Of a DNA stretch of 64,000 bases, positions 35,113-43,120 are shown in pieces (positions within the stretch are counted from its first letter, which is position 1; every line of letters starts with the position of its first letter). Origin of the DNA: Aestuariibaculum lutulentum (lineage in GTDB: Bacteria > Bacteroidota > Bacteroidia > Flavobacteriales > Flavobacteriaceae); the NCBI RefSeq assembly GCF_032926325.1, contig NZ_CP136709.1:2946501-3010500 (forward strand). Direction: 5' to 3'. The position numbers and the translations under genes are program-made. The notes below the pieces were generated by a model. That model was not told the DNA's origin. It saw only the letters and a list, made by a program, of their open reading frames with translations, and did not search any database.

Positions 35113-35146
35113 AAAATCCCTTTAAGTTATTAAAGGGATTTTTTTA
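35113..35146 (+). terminator. Intrinsic terminator after the histone-like gene
   Basis: 13-bp stem AAAATCCCTTTAA / TTAAAGGGATTTT with a 4-base loop and a following T run. Confidence 0.85.
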
Positions 35147-35218
35147 TATCCAATGGACTCACTGCATTAATTTCGGTATAAAGACAAGAGAACTGTCAAC
35201 TATAATATCAACCTAAAA

Positions 35219-35254
35219 TAAAAAAGCCCGTAAACATTACTGTTACGGGCTTTT
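35219..35254. terminator. Intrinsic terminator after tRNA-Ser
   Basis: Stem AAAAGCCCGTAA / TTACGGGCTTTT with an 8-base loop and A/T runs on both sides. It ends the minus-strand tRNA-Ser and can work in both directions. Confidence 0.8.
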
Positions 35255-35258
35255 GTTG

Positions 35259-35343
35259 CGGAGAAAGAGGGATTCGAACCCCCGGAGGTGTGACCCTCAA
35301 CGGTTTTCAAGACCGCCGCATTCGACCACTCTGCCATTTCTCC
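35259..35343 (-). tRNA. tRNA-Ser (anticodon TGA)
   Basis: Class II tRNA of 85 nt on the minus strand: acceptor GGAGAAA/TTTCTCC with discriminator G, anticodon loop CTTGAAA (TGA = Ser), a long variable arm (GAGGGTCACACCTC region) and T arm GGTTCGAATCC. CCA is not encoded. Confidence 0.95.
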
Positions 35344-35379
35344 TTGAGTGTCTCATCAGGTATTCCCTGATTGCGGGTG

Positions 35380-35411
35380 CAAATATAATAACCTTTTACT
35401 ATTATATCAAA
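35380..35411 (-). promoter_or_regulatory. Promoter of tRNA-Ser
   Basis: On the minus strand TTTG (35408-35411), 20 bases, TATATTTG (35380-35387), followed by CACCCGC, matching the Bacteroidota vegetative promoter. About 37 bp upstream of the tRNA 5' end. Confidence 0.8.
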
Positions 35412-35558
35412 CATTTTTACGTTTTAGTTTGTTTAAATTTCATTCCGGAAAGTAAACATGTTGGGCTTTAGTAAATTGTATGTTAAATAATTTTTCAAAA
35501 GTGATTATGAAGTACATAATTCTTCTCTTAGTTTTGATATTGGTCAAGTTTTAGACTA

Positions 35559-35735
35559 TTAAATATGCCATCCTTCAATATATTCATCGTTTACTAAACT
35601 ATCATCAATTAGAACAAATCCAACATGAGGTGTCCAGATAGCTATGCTTTCTCTAAATCCTTTTCCTGATTTAATATTTACGTTGTATTTACCTTCGTCT
35701 TCGGGTAGCTGGTCTTTTAATTTTGTGTATTCCAT
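35559..35735 (-). CDS. Hypothetical 58-aa protein
   Basis: ATG 35733-35735 to TAA 35559-35561. The sequence (MEYTKLKDQLPEDEGKYNVN, then GFRESIAIWTPHVGFVLIDDSLVND) looks like a small beta-rich soluble domain with no signal or membrane span. No family recognised. The frame stays open across a 216-bp intergenic stretch and has sensible composition, but there is no operon partner to confirm it. Confidence 0.5.
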   Translation of the reverse strand: MEYTKLKDQLPEDEGKYNVNIKSGKGFRESIAIWTPHVGFVLIDDSLVNDEYIEGWHI

Positions 35736-35804
35736 GCTGTAAAACTAATTAATTAAGGCGTTTTATAAAAGTTTACTGGGTTTTGTTATGAAATTGAGGA
35801 AAAT

Positions 35805-35840
35805 AAAAAAGCCTCTCATTTCTTAATGAGAGGCTTTTTT
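35805..35840 (-). terminator. Intrinsic terminator of the M28 peptidase genes
   Basis: 16-bp stem AAAAAAGCCTCTCATT / AATGAGAGGCTTTTTT with a 4-base loop, just after the first M28 peptidase stop on the minus strand. Confidence 0.85.
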
Positions 35841-35853
35841 ATGAATTATAAGT

Positions 35854-36864
35854 TTAATCTAATTTTATTCTTTCTTCTCGATTAGCCAGTTCCCAGGCAG
35901 TATGAAATACCAGACGTGCACGGGTTTCTAATAAGTCGTATTGAATTTTATCAGGAGTATCCGATGGTCTGTGATAATCGTCGTGGGTGCCGTTAAAATA
36001 GAAAATAACCGGAATGTTATTTTTTGCAAAGTTGTAGTGGTCGCTACGATAATAAAAACGATTAGGATCGTTGTCGTCGTTATATTTGTAGTCAAAGTCC
36101 ATATTAATGTACTTTTTGTTTACTTCTTCAGAAATGTTGTGTAACTCGGTGCTTAGTTTATCCGATCCAATAAGGTACACATAGTTACGATTATCTTCAT
36201 GCTTTTTATCAACTCGTCCTATCATATCGATATTTAAATCGGCAACTGTATTTTCTAATGGAAAAATAGGGTCGACATCGGTATAGTATCTTGAACCAAA
36301 TAAACCAATTTCTTCACCAGTAACGTGTAAAAATAAAATACTACGTTTTGGTCCGTGTCCTTCATTGGCTGCTTTTTTAAAGGCTTCTGCAATTTCTAAA
36401 ATGGCTACGGTTCCTGAACCATCGTCGTCTGCACCATTATTAATTTTTCCATTGCCATTAACACCAATATGATCTAAATGTGCTGAAATTACTATAATTT
36501 CATCTGGTTTTTCAGATCCTTTAATGTAAGCCACTACATTTTCAGAAGCTTTAGCCTTATTTGAAAAGAACGACTCTGGAATATCTTGAAAATAATCGCC
36601 TTTAGCAATTGGTGATTCTATACCTAAACTTTCGTAGTGATCTTTTAGGAAGTTTACCGCCTTTTTTTGCCCAGGTTCACCTGTTTTTCTACCTTCAAAA
36701 TCATCTGAAGCATAGGTATACAAGGCTTCTTTTAATTCATCTGAAGTTATGGTTGCAGCATAAGTTGAAGATAAATCTTCTTTATCTTGTTGCTTATTGT
36801 TTTGCGATGTACCGCACGATGTAATTAATAGGGCAGTACATAAAAAGACACTTAGTCGTTTCAT
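35854..36864 (-). CDS. M28-family metallopeptidase lipoprotein (copy 1)
   Basis: Zinc-dependent aminopeptidase-type protein (336 aa) exported as a lipoprotein (signal ends LLITSC, Cys 17). M28 motifs: SAHLDHIG (zinc His/Asp), NNGADDDGSGTVAILE (bridging Asp), TGEEIGLFGS (catalytic Glu pair), LNIDMIGR (Asp ligand) and YRSDHYNFA (His ligand). Probably outer-membrane anchored and acting on peptides in the periplasm or outside. It lies 64 bp downstream of a paralogue in tandem. Confidence 0.9.
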   Translation of the reverse strand: MKRLSVFLCTALLITSCGTSQNNKQQDKEDLSSTYAATITSDELKEALYTYASDDFEGRKTGEPGQKKAVNFLKDHYESLGIESPIAKGDYFQDIPESFFSNKAKASENVVAYIKGSEKPDEIIVISAHLDHIGVNGNGKINNGADDDGSGTVAILEIAEAFKKAANEGHGPKRSILFLHVTGEEIGLFGSRYYTDVDPIFPLENTVADLNIDMIGRVDKKHEDNRNYVYLIGSDKLSTELHNISEEVNKKYINMDFDYKYNDDNDPNRFYYRSDHYNFAKNNIPVIFYFNGTHDDYHRPSDTPDKIQYDLLETRARLVFHTAWELANREERIKLD

Positions 36865-36928
36865 GAAGTTAAATTTATTTAGACTATAATATTACAAAAA
36901 TGAATTTATAGCTTACCCGATTTTGAAA

Positions 36929-37984
36929 TTAATTTAACAAATGGTTATTCTCATCGGTTAGTAATCGGTGGTTTTGATTTGCAATTTGCCATGCGGTGGC
37001 AAAAATAAATCGTGTACGCTGCTCTAATAAATCGAATTCTATTTTGTCTGGTGTGTCTGTAGGTTGGTGGTAATCGCTGTGTTCGCCATTAAAATAGAAA
37101 ATAACCGGGATACCCTTAGCCGCAAAATTATAATGATCAGATCTGGTATAGTACTGATTTCTGTCATTTTCAGCATTATAACGATAATCTAAATCGATAT
37201 GAAAGAAGGTATTATTTACTTCTTCGGAAATATAATGTAATTCTTTACTAATTCGGTCTGCACCAATTAAATAAAGGTAATTGGGATTGCTTTTATGAAC
37301 ATCGTCTACACGACCAATCATATCCATGTTCAGATTAGTTACGGTGTTTTCTAACGGAAATACGGGATGTAAGGTATAGTATTCTGAACCTTTTTTTCCA
37401 ATTTCTTCGGCGGTTAAATGTAGAAACAAAATACTGCGTTTCGGACCGTGACCTTCTTTTTTAGCCAGTTTAAAAGCCTGTGCCATTTCCATAAGCGCCA
37501 CTGTTCCCGAGGCATCATCGTCGGCACCAAAATACGTTTCCCCCTTATCGCTAATGCCTAAATGGTCTAAATGTGCAGATATAATAACTATTTCTTCAGG
37601 AACTATACTTCCTTCAATAAATGCCATGACATTTTCGGTAGGTTTTATGTCTTTAAGGAAAAAATCTTGAGGTATTTTTTGATAATAATTAATGGTATCT
37701 CCCAAAGGGGAGGTTATGTTTTCTGTTTGATAATAGGATTTTAAGAAATGAGCCGCTTTTTTTTGTCCCGGTTCGCCCACGCGTCTCCCTTTAAATTCTG
37801 TAGACGCAAACTTGTAGAGATGTGTTTTTAGTTCTTCTGAAGTGATGGTGCTTGCATATTTGGTAACCCAAGGCTTATCGACCAACTGTATACTATTTTT
37901 AATATTTTCAATTTTAGTAGTATACTTAGGTGTAGCACATGTACCCACGAGGGTAAGTGCAGAGAGTATGCAGAAGATTTTCAT
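36929..37984 (-). CDS. M28-family metallopeptidase, probable lipoprotein (copy 2)
   Basis: Paralogue of the neighbouring peptidase (351 aa), with the same order of zinc motifs: SAHLDHLGISDKGETYFGADDDASGTV, LTAEEIGKKGSEYY, LNMDMIGR and YTRSDHYNFA. The signal ends ALTLVGTC, a weaker lipobox (Thr at -1) than in copy 1. N- and C-terminal ends diverge most, consistent with tandem duplication followed by substrate drift. A -7-like TAAGTTTC lies upstream on the minus strand. Confidence 0.88.
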   Translation of the reverse strand: MKIFCILSALTLVGTCATPKYTTKIENIKNSIQLVDKPWVTKYASTITSEELKTHLYKFASTEFKGRRVGEPGQKKAAHFLKSYYQTENITSPLGDTINYYQKIPQDFFLKDIKPTENVMAFIEGSIVPEEIVIISAHLDHLGISDKGETYFGADDDASGTVALMEMAQAFKLAKKEGHGPKRSILFLHLTAEEIGKKGSEYYTLHPVFPLENTVTNLNMDMIGRVDDVHKSNPNYLYLIGADRISKELHYISEEVNNTFFHIDLDYRYNAENDRNQYYTRSDHYNFAAKGIPVIFYFNGEHSDYHQPTDTPDKIEFDLLEQRTRFIFATAWQIANQNHRLLTDENNHLLN

Positions 37985-38104
37985 GTGTTTGTGTTATATC
38001 ACATGAAACTTACAACCATCATTCTTTGGGGCAGAAAAATGTTGAAAGTGTGAGTTTCATTTTTTGTTCCTATCCCAAATATAATAAAAACAGGAAATTA
38101 CTTA

Positions 38105-38617
38105 CTAATTAATTTCTAAGTTTTCTAAATCTGAAGCTTCAATTTCAGATTCTATAATCTCATTAGCTTTTATTTCAAGATTTTCTAATTCAGCCTCATT
38201 AATTTCTAAAGATTCTATTTGAGGTTCATCGATTTCAATAGTTTCAATGGCTGCGTCGTCTATTTCTAAATCACCTAGTTCGGCTTCATCAATTTCAAGT
38301 TCTAGACCTTCTAATTCTTCAATAGCAGCTTCTTCAAACTCCTCTTCTTTAGCTTCTAATGCTTCGGTATTTTCTACTTCTGTAACGGTAAAAGCAGCTT
38401 TGTAAGTGGTAACCGCCAAAGCCATTATAGTTAATAGAAATGAAAACTGAACTAGTTTTTTTACTTCTCCTGTTTTCTTTCCTAAATAGAAGGCACCTCC
38501 GGCAAACAAAAGAGCTGCAATTCCCGGGAAAATAGCGAGATTAGAAACTGGTAATACTGATAATATGACAGCGAAAACAGAAGCTATAACAGCAAATATG
38601 GTTAGTGTTTTTTTCAT
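38105..38617 (-). CDS. Membrane protein with seven C-terminal acidic decapeptide repeats
   Basis: A 170-aa protein. Residues 1-75 hold three hydrophobic segments (TLTIFAVIASVFAVILSVL; LAIFPGIAALLFAGGAFYLG; LVQFSFLLTIMALAVTTYK). Residues 101-170 are seven exact 10-residue repeats ending at the stop codon: ELEGLELEID, EAELGDLEID, DAAIETIEID, EPQIESLEIN, EAELENLEIK, ANEIIESEIE, ASDLENLEIN. The pattern (acidic, xx, Leu/Ile, xx, Leu/Ile, Glu, Ile, Asp/Asn) suggests a regular beta-solenoid-like or coiled surface. No function known; 7 bp after DUF3108, probably cotranscribed. Confidence 0.7.
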   Translation of the reverse strand: MKKTLTIFAVIASVFAVILSVLPVSNLAIFPGIAALLFAGGAFYLGKKTGEVKKLVQFSFLLTIMALAVTTYKAAFTVTEVENTEALEAKEEEFEEAAIEELEGLELEIDEAELGDLEIDDAAIETIEIDEPQIESLEINEAELENLEIKANEIIESEIEASDLENLEIN

Positions 38618-38624
38618 TCTAAAA

Positions 38625-39392
38625 TTAATTTTTTAATCCTGTAGCCGATTTAATTTTTAATTCACCGTTACCCACTGGAATTTTAAATTTACCGTAAACC
38701 AAAATCTTATTAGCATCGGCAGTAAGCCAAATAAGGTTACTGTTTGTTCCTTGTAACACATTGTCACTAGATCCAACAGCTAATTTGTAACATTCTTTTT
38801 TACCAATAGCTGTACTAATGGTTTCTTTACCTAAGTATGTTACCTGACCTTTGGTTTCTTCGCGGTCAAAGATAATAGTAAAACTTTTTTTAGAACCAAC
38901 TTTCATGGCACTAAAATCTATTAATCTTAGATTATAAATCGTAGAAACAATGTCTTTTGTCCCTGCATTTATTTTTACGGTTTTGTTTTCCTCGTAATTA
39001 TTTTTCTTTTTCATTAACGATTTAACGGTTCCGGTGCTATGGCTAAAAGTATATTTCATGTATTTATAATAGCCACCTTCGTTAATGTCGCGTGAATATA
39101 AATAAGGAGTAAGAGTTTTTGGGCTTACATAACTTTCGTATAAATCTCTAATTTTAAAAAAATTGTCCCACTTGCTGTAAGTTACGGCTGTACATTTTAA
39201 ACGTAATAAGGTCGCTTTAGACGTTTTTACCGGGCTGGTTTCCATAGTTACTTCTGCAATGTCGTTTAATACACCAGACATATTATAGGAAGCAGTATAG
39301 ATTAGTTTTTCGTTATAACCAACCGCTGTGTTTTGTGCTATGGCAGTTAAAGATGCTAAGAATAGCATGAATAGAAATGGGATGCGTTTCAT
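38625..39392 (-). CDS. DUF3108-domain secreted protein
   Basis: Secreted protein of 255 aa from the ATG at 39392. A signal peptide (MKRIPFLFMLFLASLTAIAQ) is followed by a DUF3108 beta-barrel-like domain (GYNEKLIYTASYNMSGVLND, SYVSPKTLTPYLYSRDINEGGYYKYMKY, RLIDFSAMKVGSK). An in-frame start 39 bp upstream would add a hydrophobic stretch before the signal peptide, so it is rejected. Function unknown; DUF3108 proteins are common periplasmic or cell-envelope proteins in Bacteroidota. Confidence 0.85.
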   Translation of the reverse strand: MKRIPFLFMLFLASLTAIAQNTAVGYNEKLIYTASYNMSGVLNDIAEVTMETSPVKTSKATLLRLKCTAVTYSKWDNFFKIRDLYESYVSPKTLTPYLYSRDINEGGYYKYMKYTFSHSTGTVKSLMKKKNNYEENKTVKINAGTKDIVSTIYNLRLIDFSAMKVGSKKSFTIIFDREETKGQVTYLGKETISTAIGKKECYKLAVGSSDNVLQGTNSNLIWLTADANKILVYGKFKIPVGNGELKIKSATGLKN

Positions 39393-39617
39393 ATGATTAT
39401 AGATTATAATGTATAACGACAGGAGTATCATTTATTGTGCCGAAAATACAATGCTTTAATCGATTATGCTAATTTTTGTTTGTTTGTAAGTGTTGATGTA
39501 GGAATACTGATAATTGTCATGATTTGTATGCCTAACAAATTGTATTTTTATATATCTGAATTTTAATTGTTTATTATTCAGATAGGAAACAGCGAGTGAC
39601 AAGAAAAACTTTTAATT

Positions 39618-40460
39618 ATGAAAACGATTTTATTACCTACGGACTTTTCAGATAATTCATTAAATGCTATCGATTATGCAATGAAGATGTTTAAAAACCA
39701 AACCTGTAACTTTTATATTATGAATGTACAGCGTGTGGGATCTTATATATCTGATGATTTAATGATGGCAAACCCAACAGGCGTTGTTTACGATACAGTT
39801 GTTGAAGCAGCAAAAGTATCTGTTGACAAATTAATAGCTAAGTTGGTTAAAACTTATAAAAATGAAAAGCATGAATTCTTTTCATTAGTCGATTATGATA
39901 ATTTTACCGATGCCATAAATCAGGCGGTCATTAATAATGATGTGAATTTAATTATTATGGGAACCAAAGGAGCATCAGGTTTAAGTAAAAAGCTTTTTGG
40001 TAGTAATACGGTTAAAGTATTGCAACACTGTGAAGTTCCGGTATTGGTAATTCCTGATGAATATGAATTTACAGGTTTGCAGGATGTAGCCTTCACCACC
40101 AGTTTTCAATCCTTATATAACATGCAGGAATTAAGACTGCTTGATGAAATTATAGCTAAAAATAGTAGTAAGCTTAGCGTTTTACATGTGGTGTTGGAAA
40201 ATTCAGATCCTAAAGAACTGTTTCGAGATGTTGACTTTTTCAATGAACACTTTGAAGATGTATCTTATAAAATGATAGAAACTAATGTTCAGGATATTTT
40301 CGATGCCATTCAGGGATATATAACCAATAACGATATAAAGTTAATTGCCATGATAAATAAAAAACACTCGTTTTTAGAAACGGTTTTTGTAGAACATCAG
40401 GCAGAAACTTTCGCATTTAATATAAATATTCCTTTATTAGTTTTACCAAAACGCGAATAG
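39618..40460 (+). CDS. Universal stress protein, tandem UspA domains
   Basis: Cytoplasmic stress protein of 280 aa with two UspA domains: the first (1-150) starts KTILLPTDFSDNSLNAIDYAM and ends with the ATP-binding-type GTKGASGLSKKLFGSNTVKVLQHCEVPVLVIP segment (given in pieces: GTKGASG, GSNTVKVL). The second (about 160-280) is more divergent, without the G-2x-G-9x-G(S/T) loop. The usual role is survival under stress. Single gene, 138 bp before the efflux operon. Confidence 0.88.
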   Translation: MKTILLPTDFSDNSLNAIDYAMKMFKNQTCNFYIMNVQRVGSYISDDLMMANPTGVVYDTVVEAAKVSVDKLIAKLVKTYKNEKHEFFSLVDYDNFTDAINQAVINNDVNLIIMGTKGASGLSKKLFGSNTVKVLQHCEVPVLVIPDEYEFTGLQDVAFTTSFQSLYNMQELRLLDEIIAKNSSKLSVLHVVLENSDPKELFRDVDFFNEHFEDVSYKMIETNVQDIFDAIQGYITNNDIKLIAMINKKHSFLETVFVEHQAETFAFNINIPLLVLPKRE

Positions 40461-40512
40461 CCCACAAATACATATTAAATAAGATTGGTATCTCTTCCAG
40501 ATAATTGATTAT

Positions 40513-40548
40513 GTAACCTTTGTTACACATTGAAGTAACATAAGTTAC
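40513..40548. promoter_or_regulatory. Two tandem GTAAC-N4-GTTAC palindromes upstream of the efflux operon
   Basis: GTAACCTTTGTTAC (40513-40526) and GTAACATAAGTTAC (40535-40548) are perfect 5+4+5 inverted repeats whose starts are 22 bp apart, i.e. on the same face of the helix. They lie just upstream of the -33 position of the tolC-like gene promoter. The placement suits an activator dimer pair, and the half-site spacing is like the CRP/FNR superfamily. The regulator is unknown. Confidence 0.6.
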
Positions 40549-40570
40549 TGAAAATAAATATCTACCGACC

Positions 40571-40578
40571 TACTTTTG
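40571..40578 (+). promoter_or_regulatory. -7 element of the TolC-adaptor-RND operon
   Basis: TACTTTTG matches TAnnTTTG exactly, 21 bp before the ATG. The -33 position (about 40548-40551) is not TTTG, which fits dependence on an activator bound at the two palindromes. Confidence 0.55.
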
Positions 40579-40598
40579 AATTATTAATTTAAGTAATT

Positions 40599-41909
40599 AT
40601 GAAGAACAAAATAGGTGTATTAATATTTAGTTTTCTCAGTCTCGCTTTGGTGTCTCAGGCACAGGAAACTGTTCTGTTATCTAAGGCAGAAGCGTTAAGC
40701 AGAGTTCAGGAAGAAAACACATCGATAAAAATATCGGAGGAAGAATTCAATAAAGCGCAGGCCGATTTCAGGCAAACAAATGCTGTATTCTTACCAAATA
40801 TAACCGCAAGCCATACCGGAATTTCTACAACAAATCCGCTTATGGCTTTTGGTTCTAAATTAAACCAGGAGATTTTAACGGCTTCAGATTTCGATCCGGC
40901 CTTGTTAAACGATCCGTCAAAAACTCAAAACTTCGCAACGAAAATTGAAGTTCAGCAACCTTTAATCAATGCCGATGGTATTTATCAGCGTAAAGCCGCT
41001 AAAACAAAAATGGAGGCGATGTCGTTACAAACGCAGCGTACATCAGATTATTTAGCGCTTGAAGTCGATAAGGCTTATATGCAATTGCAGTTAGCCTACA
41101 AAGCGGTTGATGTTTTAAATAAAGCTTTAGAGGCTGCCAATGCCAATAAAACCTTAGCTGACAATAGTTTTAAGCAAGGCTACTTACAACGTGCCGATGT
41201 CCTTAACGTGGAAGTTCGTGTAAGCGAAGTTCAGGCGCAGTTACAACATGCGAAAAGTAACGTTCAGAATGCCTCAAATTACCTGTCATTTTTAATGAAC
41301 GATGAAACCTATATGGTTTATAAGCCAAGCGAAGATTTGGTAGTTGAAGCCTTAGATTTTCAAAATTCAAGTATTTCAGAAAACCGTAGCGATATCAAGG
41401 CTATGGAATTAGCAAGTGAGGCTTATAAGGACATGAGTAAAGCTGATAAAATGACGTTCTTACCTCGATTAAATGCTTTTGGAAGTTACGAGATGTACGA
41501 CGATAAAATATTTAGAGCCGATGCCAGTGGTTATGTGGTTGGTGCGCAGTTGAGTTGGGACATTTTTCAGGGGTCGAAACGTTTTGGTAAAGCACAGAAA
41601 AGTAAAGCCGAATACGAAAAATCGAAGTTAGAATACAATCAGTATGTATCGCAAAGTAAGCTGGAACTAAACAAGGCAAAACGCATGTTGCAGGATTCTG
41701 AAAACAAGCTGAATTTAACAAAACTGGCGTTAGAACAATCTGAAGAATCTTTAAGAATAAGAACAGATAGATTTAAAGAAGGCTTAGAGAAAACTTCAGA
41801 CTTATTGATGGCTGAAACCCAGTTTTCACAAAAACAATTAGAATACTATCAAACAATTTTTGAATATAACTATGCGCAGGCATACTTAGAATTTTTAACT
41901 AAAGAATAA
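40599..41909 (+). CDS. TolC-family outer-membrane efflux protein
   Basis: Outer-membrane channel of a tripartite exporter (436 aa). Signal peptide (GVLIFSFLSLALVSQAQ), then two TolC-type repeats of long helices (SKAEALSRVQEENTSIKISEEEFNKAQADF; LQLAYKAVDVLNKALEAANANKTLADNSFKQGYLQRADVLNVEVRV given in parts) and a C-terminal helix pair (RTDRFKEGLEKTSDLLMAET). First gene of the operon with adaptor (9 bp) and RND pump. Regulated by the upstream palindromes. Confidence 0.92.
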   Translation: MKNKIGVLIFSFLSLALVSQAQETVLLSKAEALSRVQEENTSIKISEEEFNKAQADFRQTNAVFLPNITASHTGISTTNPLMAFGSKLNQEILTASDFDPALLNDPSKTQNFATKIEVQQPLINADGIYQRKAAKTKMEAMSLQTQRTSDYLALEVDKAYMQLQLAYKAVDVLNKALEAANANKTLADNSFKQGYLQRADVLNVEVRVSEVQAQLQHAKSNVQNASNYLSFLMNDETYMVYKPSEDLVVEALDFQNSSISENRSDIKAMELASEAYKDMSKADKMTFLPRLNAFGSYEMYDDKIFRADASGYVVGAQLSWDIFQGSKRFGKAQKSKAEYEKSKLEYNQYVSQSKLELNKAKRMLQDSENKLNLTKLALEQSEESLRIRTDRFKEGLEKTSDLLMAETQFSQKQLEYYQTIFEYNYAQAYLEFLTKE

Positions 41910-41918
41910 GGATAAGAG

Positions 41919-42995
41919 ATGAAAAAAATATACACATTAACAATACTATCACTAGCTGTTTTATTCGCTAGTTGTGGAAGTGATGACAAGAAGGCTGTTG
42001 CAGATAACAGACCAGCCATAGTGGTAACAGTAAATCAGGTTGCGGCGAATGGAAACTCACCATTTTTGGCCGTAAGTGGAAAAATTAAAGCGGAGAACAG
42101 CGCTACCTTAAGCACCAGAACGATGGGGTACATTAATAATGTATTGGTAAATGTTGGCGACAACGTTAAAAAAGGACAGCTATTAGTTGCCATTAATAAT
42201 ACCGATTTACAAGCTAAAAAAGCGCAGGTTAATGCCGGTATTACTGAAGCAACCGCAGCTTTTAATAACGCCGAAAAAGATTATAAACGTTTTAAAAGTT
42301 TATACGACAATAACAGTGCATCGCAAAAGGAATTCGACGATATGACCGCGCGTTACGAAATGGCTAAAGCCCGTTTAGAGGCTGCTAAGCAAATGGAAAA
42401 TGAAGTGAATGCACAGTTTGCTTATACTAATATTACAGCACCGTTTAGTGGTGTTGTAACCAGTAAAATGGCAGAAAAAGGGGATATGGCCAATCCAGGT
42501 CAGCCGCTTATTACCGTTGAAGCTCCGGGAAATTACGAAGTGATAGCTATGGTTCCTGAAACTGAAATTTCAGCAATTAAGAAAGGAACAGAAGCGACGG
42601 TTTTAGTGAAATCTATCAACAAGAGTTTAAAAGGTAAAGTAACCGAAGTAAGTACTTCGGCGAGTCAGACAGGTGGACAGTATTTAGTAAAAGTGGTTTT
42701 AGAGAAAACCGATGCGAATATTTTATCGGGTATGTTTACTTCAGTACAATTTCCTGTGGAGCGTAAAGCTAAAACGGCTATGGTTTTAATTCCAACAGAA
42801 GCGGTGATTACTAATGGTCAGTTGTCTGGTGTGTATACCGTGAGCCAAAGTAATACGGCTATTTTACGCTGGTTACGCTTAGGAAGAACGTTTGGTGATC
42901 AGGTGGAAGTATTATCTGGTTTATCGGCTGATGAATCGTATATCGTTTCGGCGGAAGGTAAACTTTACAACGGAGCAAAAATTTCAATTCAATAA
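41919..42995 (+). CDS. RND efflux periplasmic adaptor (membrane fusion) lipoprotein
   Basis: HlyD/AcrA-type adaptor (358 aa), lipoprotein with lipobox LFASC (Cys 19). Domains: lipoyl/barrel-sandwich (GYINNVLVNVGDNVKKGQLLVAI), helical hairpin (about 90-150), return lipoyl strand (ITAPFSGVVTSKMAEKGDMANPGQPL), beta-barrel and membrane-proximal domain (EAVITNGQLSGVYTVSQ). Connects the TolC channel with the RND pump. The gap to the RND gene contains a dispersed repeat. Confidence 0.92.
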   Translation: MKKIYTLTILSLAVLFASCGSDDKKAVADNRPAIVVTVNQVAANGNSPFLAVSGKIKAENSATLSTRTMGYINNVLVNVGDNVKKGQLLVAINNTDLQAKKAQVNAGITEATAAFNNAEKDYKRFKSLYDNNSASQKEFDDMTARYEMAKARLEAAKQMENEVNAQFAYTNITAPFSGVVTSKMAEKGDMANPGQPLITVEAPGNYEVIAMVPETEISAIKKGTEATVLVKSINKSLKGKVTEVSTSASQTGGQYLVKVVLEKTDANILSGMFTSVQFPVERKAKTAMVLIPTEAVITNGQLSGVYTVSQSNTAILRWLRLGRTFGDQVEVLSGLSADESYIVSAEGKLYNGAKISIQ

Positions 42996-43002
42996 CTATA
43001 AA

Positions 43003-43066
43003 TCTGCGTTAGGGATGGCAGCGGCATCCTTTTTTATTGTCACATTGAGCGCAGTCGAAATGTTAA
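43003..43066. repeat. Flavobacterial intergenic repeat inside the efflux operon
   Basis: Two blocks, CTGCGTTAGGGATGGCAGCG then GCATCC (43004-43029) and GTCACATTGAGCGCAGTCGA then AATGT (43039-43063). The second has ACATT/AATGT arms. I recall both sequences as dispersed intergenic repeats of flavobacterial chromosomes, and the base composition differs from the flanking genes. No second copy was seen in this window. Confidence 0.55.
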
Positions 43067-43120
43067 ACAATAAAAATGATACAGCGAACAGCCCGTTAAA
43101 ACGCCAAAAAAATTAAAACA

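Noticed and set aside
35253..35471. An open frame over the tRNA-Ser region
   Set aside because: It runs antisense across the tRNA-Ser gene and its promoter; the RNA gene explains the region.
42892..43116. 74-codon frame covering the adaptor-pump gap
   Set aside because: It overlaps the adaptor in another frame and is largely made of the intergenic repeat, so it is not a real gene.
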